Assembly (NCBI GenBank): GCA_046590205.1
Contig: JBKJTT010000032.1
Coordinates: 1 to 11,573 of the forward strand
Source: DATDEW01 sp046590205
GTDB taxonomy: Bacteria; Bacteroidota; Ignavibacteria; Palsa-1295
Length of the DNA: 11,573 nucleotides
Direction of reading: 5' to 3'
Shown: positions 1 through 6,556 of the stretch, piece by piece
Numbering within the stretch: position 1 is the first letter of the stretch
Layout of the letters: each line of letters opens with the position of its first letter
Position numbers and translations under genes: made by a program
Notes under the pieces: model-generated
Told to the model about the DNA's origin: nothing
Databases searched by the model: none
The model's input: only the letters and a program-made list of their open reading frames with translations

Positions 1-3000
1 CTGAATTGTTAAGTTCGCGCGTCCGTTCTGCAACAAGATTCTCTAATACCGTTAATTGTCCACGTTGCTCTTCAATGTATGTCATCGTCCCGATCCAGCG
101 AACAATCTTATCGTTATCATCTTTTATCGGGATCGAGCGACATAAGTGCCATTTGTATTTGCCATCTTTATCTTTGAGACGTAGTTCCATCTCAAAATTA
201 CTTCCACTCTCAAGAGATTGCCTCCATCGCTCGGTGACTATTTTTCGATCATTTGGGTGAATGATCGTACCCCATCCCTGAGCAGTCATTTCTTCACTCG
301 TGTATCCTGTGTAGGTAAGCCAACTTTGATTGTAATAGGAGATGTGTCCTTTGGCATCTGCATGGCTGACCATATCCGGCATGAGTTCAGCTAACTCTCG
401 GAAGTTCTGTTCACTTGCCCGTAATTTTTGTTCTGCCTCAAGACGTTCGGTAATATCGGTATTGGTACCAAACCACCTGATGATCTCGTTGTTCTCATTG
501 CACATAGCCGATGCACGGCTTAAGAACCATCGGTACTGACCGTCTATACCACGAAGCGGGAATGTATCTTCCCATTTATCGCCAGTATCCCATGAATGCT
601 GTAGGTTTTTTTCAACTCTCAATATATGATCAGGGTGATAAACGCTCTTCCACCCCGAGCCCTTCATTTGTTCAAACGTACTGCCGGTATAGTCATACCA
701 GCGTTTGTTGTACCAGTATATCGACCCATATTTATCTGCCATCCATGCGAACTGCGAGATATTATCAGCTATCAAACTAAATTGTTCTTGACTTTCTTCA
801 ATAAGTTTCTTCGCATATATTTTTTCTGTAATATCTTCAATAGCAAGCAGTATTAACTTCTCTTTTCTATTTTTCTGCACTATTTCACGTGCACTGAGTA
901 CCATGGTGCGTGTACCTATCGATTGAAATGTATGCGTGACCTGAAGCTCAGAAAACTTAGATTTTTCGGGAAGTATCTTCTCTAAGAGTTGTCGCAGTTC
1001 AGGTATATCCCACTGGCCATTCCCCAGTTGATAAATAAGTCTCCCTTCAGTATCGGATTCCTCTACATTGAACATTCGATAGAAAGCCGGATTTGCGGTC
1101 TTCACGTATAAATATTTATCAAGCACTAACAATGGCTCACGAACACTGCTGACAATAGCTTCGGAATAGTCGCGTGACTCTATCACCTGGTCATTCAAGC
1201 TTAGCAACTCCTCATTGAGGACAGTGAGTTCTTCATTAGTACTCTGGAGTTCTTCCTTACCTGTTTCAAGTTCTTCATTTAAACTCTGGAGTTCTTCGCT
1301 CGAACTGACAAGTTCTTCGTTAGCACTTTGTAACTCTTCGTTTGACGCTTCTTGGGCTTCGGTAATACCGCGCATATCTTCGCGTGTTTGCGCAAGTTCT
1401 CGTTCTAATTGCACAATACGAAGATCTTTTTCATCTGTTTTTATAGTTCCTTTCGCGCTTTTTCTTGATGTCGTACTTTTTGGTTGAGCATCTTGATCTG
1501 CGAGGGATTCTTCATGAAATAAGATCAAATGGTATGCCTCTTCCATATTCGGCATCGGGATAGCTTCGATCGAGATGTGCCGCTGCACTCCGTTTGAGAC
1601 AATAGGAATGCGTGATTTTATTACCGATGCATTATTTTTTTTTGATTTGTGTATAATGCTGCGAAGCTCAAATGCCAACCCATCTTTTGCGAGTTTGAGT
1701 AGATTCACTGTGGGCTTGCCCGTAGATTGTTCAAGGTAATTTGTTGTTTTACCTCGGAAATGCACAATGTCCATTGCCTCATTGATAACTACACCTGCGG
1801 GGGTGTAGCGCAGAAGCATAAGCTCATCAGCATTTCGTTGGAAATCGGTGTGAACACTCTCCGGTTTTGGGGGATTGACGAAGGCATAGCTTTGTTCGCT
1901 TTGCCGCGTTTGTGTCGGGAGAAATCTTCCGGGTACCTCCTTGCGGATAAATAGTTTATCCTGCTTAACCGCTTGAGCAAAATGATCGGGAAGAGAACTG
2001 ATGCTTTCTGATTTACCAAGTAGCAAATATCCCTTTTCGCTTAAGGCATAATGAAATGCTGTGAGCGCCTTTTTTTGTAAATAAGGCTCCATGTAGATGA
2101 GTGCATTGCGGCAGCTGATGAAATTTAATCTACCAAAGGGAGGGTCTTTAAGGAAATTATGGACAGCAAAGACACACATGTCTCGCAACTGTCTGCGTAC
2201 TTGGTATCCACCTTCGATCTTTATAAAAAAGTCTTGAAGTCGTGTGGGTGATACATCGTGTAATTCAGATTTGGTGTAGACACCTGATCGTGCTTTTGCA
2301 ATTGCCGGTTCGCTGATATCAGTTGCGAATATCTGTATTCTGCATTGCTTCTCTCCTAAAAACTCTTTGAGGCAGATCGCTATCGAATATACTTCTTCAC
2401 CCGTGCTGCATCCGGCAACCCAAATTCGGATAGAATCAACCGTGTTATTTTCATCAAGAAGTCGAGGAAACACCGTATGACATAAATTATTAAATGTCAT
2501 TGTATCACGGAAAAAACTTGTTACCGGGATCAGGATGTCTTGATACAATACATCCTGCTCTGTTTTGTTTTCTCTCAAGTGTTTAAGATACTCAATAGGT
2601 GTATCTATTTTTGAGAGTGCCATTCTCCGGAGTATGCGTCTTTGGATCGTACTCTGTTTGTAATAGGTAAAGTCTGTGCCTTTGCGGACGCGCAAAAGTA
2701 ACAATAACTGTTTGAGCACATCTTCTTCTTCTGGCTGAAAACTACCGTCATCACCACTTTTACGGATAATTTTTATTACTTCTAATAGCTTCTCGGGGAT
2801 AGCTTCAGGTGGTAAGATGAAATCAACCACATTTGCGTGAATAGCGCTTTGAGGCATGCCGTAATAGGCAGCAGATTTTTCGTCTTGGGCAAATGTGATA
2901 CCGCCATTATCTTTGATTGCTCGTAATCCGGCGGTGCCATCACTGCCTGTACCCGATAATATGACACCGATTGCATGTGCTTGATGGACTTCGGCAAGCG

Positions 3001-3409
3001 ACTTAAAAAAGAGATCAATAGGTAAATTCCGTTCATTCTTTTTTGTCAGGCGGTCACTTAAGAGCAACACACCATCGTTAGCGATGAGCATTTTATTGCT
3101 CGGAATGATATAGATGTGATTAGGAAGGACCTTCACGTCATCTATTATTTCACGAATTGGTATTGACGTGACTTTCTGTAGAATTTCCGGCAGTAAACTC
3201 TCGTGAGTTGGGTCAAGGTGCTGTACCAAGACATATGCTATTCCGCTATTCTCAGGTATGACTTTGAGTAACCGTTTGAATGCCTCTAAGCCGCCTGCTG
3301 ACGCACCGATCCCGACCACGGGGAAATGATTTGCGGACTTGGTGAGTGACGGTATTGGCGTCTCTTTAGTTGACGTTTCAGTCGTTGTTTTGGATGTGCG
3401 CGATCCCAT
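1..3409 (-). CDS. CheB-CheR-PAS signalling fusion protein (C-terminus beyond window)
   Basis: This is an open frame of 1136 codons from ATG at 3409 to the left edge with no stop, so the C-terminus is missing. Residues about 28-215 form a CheB methylesterase domain: GIGASAGG with Ser37, VQHLDPTH with His64 and SGTGSDGTAG with Asp157 match the family's Ser-His-Asp triad. The usual N-terminal receiver domain is absent. Residues about 225-495 form a CheR methyltransferase, with IPVTSFFRD, the SAM-binding AGCSTGEEVY around Cys334, and SCRNALIYMEP. A PAS-like segment (about 560-645) and a charged coiled coil (about 650-740) follow. Then come three PAS domains (about 747-868, 875-985, 1000-1115) and a helix, ENLVAERTRELNN, of the kind that leads into another PAS or a histidine kinase. 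Fusions of this kind are known cytoplasmic signalling proteins; methylation/demethylation of receptor glutamates is the family activity. No chemoreceptor or CheA is present here, so its target is unknown. Confidence 0.95.
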   Translation of the reverse strand, partial: MGSRTSKTTTETSTKETPIPSLTKSANHFPVVGIGASAGGLEAFKRLLKVIPENSGIAYVLVQHLDPTHESLLPEILQKVTSIPIREIIDDVKVLPNHIYIIPSNKMLIANDGVLLLSDRLTKKNERNLPIDLFFKSLAEVHQAHAIGVILSGTGSDGTAGLRAIKDNGGITFAQDEKSAAYYGMPQSAIHANVVDFILPPEAIPEKLLEVIKIIRKSGDDGSFQPEEEDVLKQLLLLLRVRKGTDFTYYKQSTIQRRILRRMALSKIDTPIEYLKHLRENKTEQDVLYQDILIPVTSFFRDTMTFNNLCHTVFPRLLDENNTVDSIRIWVAGCSTGEEVYSIAICLKEFLGEKQCRIQIFATDISEPAIAKARSGVYTKSELHDVSPTRLQDFFIKIEGGYQVRRQLRDMCVFAVHNFLKDPPFGRLNFISCRNALIYMEPYLQKKALTAFHYALSEKGYLLLGKSESISSLPDHFAQAVKQDKLFIRKEVPGRFLPTQTRQSEQSYAFVNPPKPESVHTDFQRNADELMLLRYTPAGVVINEAMDIVHFRGKTTNYLEQSTGKPTVNLLKLAKDGLAFELRSIIHKSKKNNASVIKSRIPIVSNGVQRHISIEAIPMPNMEEAYHLILFHEESLADQDAQPKSTTSRKSAKGTIKTDEKDLRIVQLERELAQTREDMRGITEAQEASNEELQSANEELVSSSEELQSLNEELETGKEELQSTNEELTVLNEELLSLNDQVIESRDYSEAIVSSVREPLLVLDKYLYVKTANPAFYRMFNVEESDTEGRLIYQLGNGQWDIPELRQLLEKILPEKSKFSELQVTHTFQSIGTRTMVLSAREIVQKNRKEKLILLAIEDITEKIYAKKLIEESQEQFSLIADNISQFAWMADKYGSIYWYNKRWYDYTGSTFEQMKGSGWKSVYHPDHILRVEKNLQHSWDTGDKWEDTFPLRGIDGQYRWFLSRASAMCNENNEIIRWFGTNTDITERLEAEQKLRASEQNFRELAELMPDMVSHADAKGHISYYNQSWLTYTGYTSEEMTAQGWGTIIHPNDRKIVTERWRQSLESGSNFEMELRLKDKDGKYKWHLCRSIPIKDDNDKIVRWIGTMTYIEEQRGQLTVLENLVAERTRELNNS
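1193..1342 (-). repeat. 21-bp degenerate tandem repeat encoding seven EEL heptads
   Basis: Inside the CheB-CheR-PAS gene, residues 691-739 contain seven consecutive heptads that each begin with Glu-Glu-Leu (at 691, 698, 705, 712, 719, 726 and 733). At DNA level this appears as a 21-bp periodicity with GTTCTTC-like units on the plus strand. The period and Leu spacing indicate a continuous parallel coiled-coil stalk between the methyltransferase half and the PAS array. EEL-rich helices of this kind are characteristic of CheB-CheR-PAS proteins, so this is normal for the family, though the register here is unusually regular. Confidence 0.85.
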
Positions 3410-3483
3410 CTGTGAACCCTATATATATTGTATGTCATTTAAGCAATAGTGTGATGAAATAGTTCAGTTCGAGGGGAGGGGGA

Positions 3484-3660
3484 AGTGGCTCACTTTTGAG
3501 TATTGTCATTGCGAGGAGTGGCTTTAGCCCGATCCTTCATTCTTCAGTACAAGCTCCGCAATCTAAAATATCAAATATCAGCACATTATTGAAGTTTTAG
3601 ATTGCTTCGTCAGTCGCTTTGCTCCTTCCTCGCAATGACACATCTTCAAAATGAGCCACT
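3484..3660. repeat. 177-bp imperfect palindrome (TCATTGCGAGGA-type intergenic repeat)
   Basis: The outer arms AGTGGCTCA (3484-3492) and TGAGCCACT (3652-3660) are perfect reverse complements. They continue inward through TTTTGAG/TTCAAAA to TGTCATTGCGAGGA (from 3505) against TCCTCGCAATGACA (ending 3640). The arms pair over about 35 bases with small indels. Inside, CGCAATCTAAAA (3558-3569) pairs with TTTTAGATTGC around 3595-3605. From general familiarity, sequences of the form TCATTGCGAGGA...GAAGCAATCT are widespread dispersed intergenic repeats in many bacteria. A 9-bp direct repeat, AGGGGGAAG, occurs at 3477-3485 and 3668-3676 around the element, which could be an insertion footprint but could also be chance in G-rich DNA. 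Confidence 0.8.
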
Positions 3661-3701
3661 AGCAGGTAGGGGGAAGGGTTAAAGGGTAAGGTAATTGGTG
3701 A

Positions 3702-3773
3702 CTGATTTTCGCGGATTTGGTCTGCATGTCCATAAACATCCGTCCAAATCCGTCGAATCCGTGTTGCTATTTT
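3702..3773. repeat. AATCCGT-type hairpin repeat
   Basis: CGGATTTGG (3712-3720) and CCAAATCCG (3744-3752) are perfect 9-bp inverted arms. A shorter inner pair, ATGT/ACAT, lies between them, giving a hairpin of about 41 bases. AATCCGT recurs directly after it (3747-3762). Runs of GCGGATTT/AATCCGTG are a common form of noncoding dispersed repeat in environmental bacterial genomes. That recollection, not a search, supports the call. Confidence 0.6.
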
Positions 3774-3777
3774 CCCT

Positions 3778-3796
3778 CGCACGGTGAGACCGTGCG
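3778..3796. repeat. Short perfect hairpin (GCACGGT-GAG-ACCGTGC) abutting receptor stop
   Basis: CGCACGGT (3778-3785) and ACCGTGCG (3789-3796) form a perfect 8-bp stem with a 3-base GAG loop. On the minus strand it begins three bases after the TAG stop of the TonB receptor gene. There is no T-run after the stem (the next bases are AGGGAAAATAG), so it is a poor intrinsic terminator. It looks more like a dispersed palindromic repeat, though it could still protect the mRNA 3' end. Confidence 0.65.
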
Positions 3797-3799
3797 CTA

Positions 3800-6004
3800 C
3801 TACAACGTCAGCTTCACCCCAAAGAAGACTTCTCTACCTTCGAGCGAGCCCCAGACGTCGGTTGAGCGGACGATGCCGTTTGGTTGGCGGATGGCTGTTG
3901 GGGTTACTTCATCCTGACGTTCGTCTAAGATGTTGAGCATTCCGGCGAAGAGTTGTACACTTCCGAATTGTTTTGCCAGACGTAAGTTCACAAGCGCATA
4001 CGAAGGTGATTCATTTACTGAGTAAAATCTGACGGGAAGTTTCTGCGAGCCGATGACGCTTGCCCAGCTCTCGGCATTCCAGCCACTCTCAATGTCCTGA
4101 TACATCACTGACATATCAACCGAGAACTTCGGCACGAGCGTGATCGATTCATACACACCGTTTGCATTTTTATCTTCATTGCGTACGATGCCAAGCCCAA
4201 GCGCACCGCTCCAATGCTCACTGAAGACAGGACGCGTTTGTATCTCGATACCTATGATGCGGCTATCACTTGTGCTGTTGACATAGTAGAGCGTACCGTT
4301 CGCGAGTGAATCAGCTTGTGGCGTTGCACGTCCGCTCACAGGTGTATAGTATGCGATTGCATTGATCGTACCCGATACATCACCGAGTGCGTAGTTATAC
4401 GTGATGTCATAATTATACGTCCATGACTTTTCGTAACCAATGGATGTATTATTGCGATACGCATACTCGCCGTGAAGAATCATGTGATCTTCATCGAGAA
4501 GTGCTTGACCTTTGAAACCTTGTCCAGTCGAGAAGCGCATCTTGAGGTCTTCGGTTAGCCAATACGAAATAGCAGCGCGTGGACTGATAAGTGAGCCGGC
4601 ATAAGTATGATTATCAAAGCGAAGACCAGCGAGCAGTACCCATCCGTCAGCGAACACCCATTCATCTTCAGCATATGCTCCGAGTGTTGTGTAATTATAG
4701 CTCGTGCCGAATGATGTTGTCTCGTCGAGCTTTTCATTGCGTACTTCAACACCATACTTGAGTTGATGCACATCGAGCACATCTTTTATATATACACTTC
4801 CGTATAGAACATCTTGCTTCCCGTCGTAAGGACGAGTGCCATACGTTGACTTTTGCGAAGCATTGGAGTACATAAACGATGCGAAGAGATTCGCGGACTC
4901 GCTTACGTTCAGGTCGAGCTTTGTGTATGCGTCTATTCGCGAAGAAGATATGTCTTCGGTATGGTGAGGTGTCAAAGAATCAGGTTCGCCGCCGAAACGA
5001 TTCTCTTTTGCACCGAGCACAGCTACAGTTAGACGTGCACTGTTTGAAAGAGGGAAGCGTGTTTTTACAAATCCGCTTAATCTATCGTATGACGGTGAAT
5101 TCGAGAATCCTGATGCATCTCGCTCAAGCTCATGTCCGTTGTAGGAGATGAATCCAGCAACGCCAACTTCTTCGCCAATAGCACCAACGTAACTTGCGCT
5201 TACGTCGCGTTGTGCGATACCGACCTTATCCATAGGGCTACCGAGATTCGTGATAAAGTTAAACTCATTTGGCTCGGCAGGCGGTTTTGTCTCGAAATCA
5301 ACGACGCCTGATATTGCACCATTGCCGTACTGCACGCTTGATACACCTTCGTATATTTTCATATTCGCAATTGCTGTTGAAGGAATTTGTTGGAGTGCAT
5401 ACATCGAAGTAAGCGCGCCGAAGAGTGGCATGCCGTCGAGATAGAGCAGGATGCGCGAGCCGTCAAGTCCGCGCAAGCGAACTGATGACGAGTTATCTAT
5501 CGAACAGCTTATCTGGCTTGATGTGCACGAAGAGTAGCGGCGAAGCAGTTGCGTCGGCGACGGACTGAACGGCGCGAGATCAGCGAACTCACGGTTTATC
5601 GCCTCAACATTACAACAAGCATCTTCGATGACGGTGAAGTAGCGTTCGCTATGTACAACTACCTCTTCGTTCATCTCTTCAAGTTGAAGTTCAATGTCAC
5701 CGAGTGTATATTCATCGTCGCGAATGTCAATGGAGATAATCTTTTCGGTATAGCCAACCATTTTTATAGAAAGATCGAACATACCTTTATGGGGCGCTTC
5801 AAGTGAAAATTTGCCGAGGGAGTCGCTGAATGCACCCGCAGAGTGCTCTGCGTCATGTTCAGCTGTTCGCTTCTCGCTGACCTTTACGGTCACGCGTGGG
5901 AGCGACTCGCCGTCACGCGCATCAATGACCTTGCCCGTGATGCGTGTTTGTGCATGTAAAGAAACTGCAATGCAAAGCATCGCGAATACTAAAATTGTTT
6001 TCAT
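3800..6004 (-). CDS. TonB-dependent outer-membrane receptor, probably metal-related
   Basis: The 734-residue product starts with a signal peptide (MKTILVFAMLCIAVSLHA|Q). A carboxypeptidase-regulatory-like beta domain follows (about 20-110, opening with ITGKVIDARDGESLPRVTV). The plug (about 118-240) contains VRLRGLDGSRILLYLDGMP and YGNGAISGVVDFETK. Beta-barrel strands run to the end. The role is TonB/ExbB-driven import of a ligand across the outer membrane. Cys130, Cys131, Cys160 and Cys167 in or before the plug are unusual; related Bacteroidota receptors with plug cysteines are, from memory, often found beside heavy-metal genes. The gene lies 76 bases downstream of a Cys/His-rich exported protein and is probably co-transcribed with it. 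No Shine-Dalgarno is visible. The last residue is Leu rather than the usual aromatic, and a palindromic repeat begins right after the stop. The substrate is not determined by sequence; a siderophore or vitamin remains possible. Confidence 0.93.
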   Translation of the reverse strand: MKTILVFAMLCIAVSLHAQTRITGKVIDARDGESLPRVTVKVSEKRTAEHDAEHSAGAFSDSLGKFSLEAPHKGMFDLSIKMVGYTEKIISIDIRDDEYTLGDIELQLEEMNEEVVVHSERYFTVIEDACCNVEAINREFADLAPFSPSPTQLLRRYSSCTSSQISCSIDNSSSVRLRGLDGSRILLYLDGMPLFGALTSMYALQQIPSTAIANMKIYEGVSSVQYGNGAISGVVDFETKPPAEPNEFNFITNLGSPMDKVGIAQRDVSASYVGAIGEEVGVAGFISYNGHELERDASGFSNSPSYDRLSGFVKTRFPLSNSARLTVAVLGAKENRFGGEPDSLTPHHTEDISSSRIDAYTKLDLNVSESANLFASFMYSNASQKSTYGTRPYDGKQDVLYGSVYIKDVLDVHQLKYGVEVRNEKLDETTSFGTSYNYTTLGAYAEDEWVFADGWVLLAGLRFDNHTYAGSLISPRAAISYWLTEDLKMRFSTGQGFKGQALLDEDHMILHGEYAYRNNTSIGYEKSWTYNYDITYNYALGDVSGTINAIAYYTPVSGRATPQADSLANGTLYYVNSTSDSRIIGIEIQTRPVFSEHWSGALGLGIVRNEDKNANGVYESITLVPKFSVDMSVMYQDIESGWNAESWASVIGSQKLPVRFYSVNESPSYALVNLRLAKQFGSVQLFAGMLNILDERQDEVTPTAIRQPNGIVRSTDVWGSLEGREVFFGVKLTL

Positions 6005-6032
6005 AAATTATATAGACCAACGTGAAATGTGT

Positions 6033-6055
6033 ACATCACTCGTTTGGAGTGGTGT
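6033..6055. other. Hairpin in the receptor leader
   Basis: ACATCACTC (6033-6041) and GAGTGGTGT (6047-6055) pair around a 5-base loop. In the minus-strand transcript 8 of 9 pairs form, with one A/C mismatch. It sits about 30 bases ahead of the receptor start codon and directly after a second hairpin, so it could affect read-through, mRNA stability or translation. There is no T-run, so it is not a standard terminator. Confidence 0.5.
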
Positions 6056-6090
6056 CGTTATAGTAAGCGAGTTTTCAGCTTACCATAGCG
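6056..6090. other. Hairpin overlapping the stop codon of the small Cys-rich gene
   Basis: In the minus-strand transcript CGCTATGGTAAGC (6090 to 6078) pairs with GCTTACTATAACG (6068 to 6056), with one mismatch and one G-U pair over 13 positions and a 9-base loop, TGAAAACTC. The left arm contains the final Trp codon and the TAA stop of the small gene. Ribosomes finishing that gene would unfold it, so translation-dependent control or differential stability between the two cistrons is possible. No U-tract follows. Confidence 0.55.
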
Positions 6091-6433
6091 GCGGGTGGTC
6101 TATTGAGGCAGGTAAATAGAGTGGTGTGCCAATGGAGACGGGCACGAGAACAGTTTTGGAATAACTTTGTGTCGTAATGACGATCGCGTCGGGTTGGGTG
6201 ACAGTGAAGTGACTGCATACGCAGTGGGAGCAATCTGTGCCCGGGGCGCATTCATCTTCTGCGCCTGATTCTTCGTGTGCCGCTTCGGTCTCATGCGAGC
6301 AGCACTCATCGGTTTGCTCGGTATGTGTATCGGCGGTCATCGCAAGGACGACATTGCACGTCGTGCTCACTGAGAAGACGACAAGCCCCATGAGGAACAC
6401 AAAGACCGATATATGCGAACGGAAGAATTTCAC
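6080..6433 (-). CDS. Small secreted Cys/His/acid-rich protein, likely metal-binding partner of the receptor
   Basis: The 117-residue product starts at GTG (6433); an in-frame stop lies two codons upstream, which rules out a longer start. Met15 is a possible alternative. Residues 1-31 form a signal peptide or membrane segment. The mature part opens with an acidic His/Cys stretch (His37, Cys44, Cys45, His46, His53, Cys62) and then a dense cluster, CSHCVCSH (Cys68, His70, Cys71, Cys73, His75), followed by FTVTQP. It ends in IDHPPLW. The layout (leader, acidic/His region, C-x2-C-x-C cluster, short tail with PP near the end) resembles the small DUF6660-type proteins that precede metal-efflux or metal-receptor genes in Bacteroidota; this is recollection of architecture, not an alignment. 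Thiolate and imidazole spacing suggests binding of a soft or borderline metal such as Cu, Zn, Co or Ni in the periplasm or at the outer membrane. It is first in a probable two-gene unit with the TonB receptor. Confidence 0.8.
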   Translation of the reverse strand: MKFFRSHISVFVFLMGLVVFSVSTTCNVVLAMTADTHTEQTDECCSHETEAAHEESGAEDECAPGTDCSHCVCSHFTVTQPDAIVITTQSYSKTVLVPVSIGTPLYLPASIDHPPLW

Positions 6434-6452
6434 TGTTTATACTAACAGCGAG

Positions 6453-6466
6453 ACATTCTATAATGT
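6453..6466 (-). promoter_or_regulatory. Candidate promoter/operator of the metal unit
   Basis: ACATT (6453-6457) and AATGT (6462-6466) form an inverted repeat with a 4-base centre. On the minus strand the centre reads TTATAGAAT, which could serve as a -10-like element about 25-30 bases before the GTG start. A palindrome over the -10 region is the usual placement for a metal-responsive repressor site. No -35 match or known regulator consensus could be confirmed. Confidence 0.3.
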
Positions 6467-6477
6467 TCGGACAGAGG

Positions 6478-6520
6478 ATTTCACGCAAAGACGCAAATAA
6501 GCGCAAAGGACGCAGAGTTT
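6478..6520. repeat. CGCAAAG-type short-period repeat
   Basis: Four near-copies of CGCAAAG start at 6484, 6492, 6502 and 6511 (the second ends in T, the fourth is CGCAGAG), spaced 8-10 bases apart. This irregular array lies between the kinase gene end and the metal unit's promoter region. TTTCACGCAAAGACGC-like tracts are common dispersed intergenic sequences in many bacterial genomes, and no coding role is apparent. Confidence 0.6.
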
Positions 6521-6556
6521 AGACATTCGGATTAAATAAGTGAAAATCTGCTAAAC

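Larger units (their letters stand above)
3410..3799. other. 390-bp gene-free interval filled with palindromic repeats
   Basis: No credible gene lies between the start of the CheB-CheR gene and the end of the TonB receptor. Open frames that cross it run through palindromes and have no protein-like composition. From 3410 to about 3476 is AT-rich leader or promoter DNA for the CheB-CheR gene, with no clear promoter motif found. From about 3477 to 3676 lies a large imperfect palindrome, from 3702 to 3773 a second hairpin repeat, and at 3778-3796 a third short perfect hairpin. These are listed separately. Confidence 0.75.

Noticed and set aside
1193..1342. Tandem 21-bp units as a CRISPR or satellite array.
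   Set aside because: The units are degenerate, contiguous without spacers and in frame, encoding a known coiled coil.
3597..3782. A minus-strand open frame of 61 codons in the repeat-filled gap.
   Set aside because: It runs through one arm of the large palindrome and the AATCCGT repeat, so it is explained by noncoding repeats.
3778..3796. Hairpin after the receptor gene as an intrinsic terminator.
   Set aside because: The stem is good but no T-run follows on the minus strand, so it is listed as a repeat instead.
5811..6119. A plus-strand frame of 102 codons spanning the receptor start and the junction.
   Set aside because: It is antisense to the signal peptide and first domain of a clear TonB receptor and has no protein-family features.
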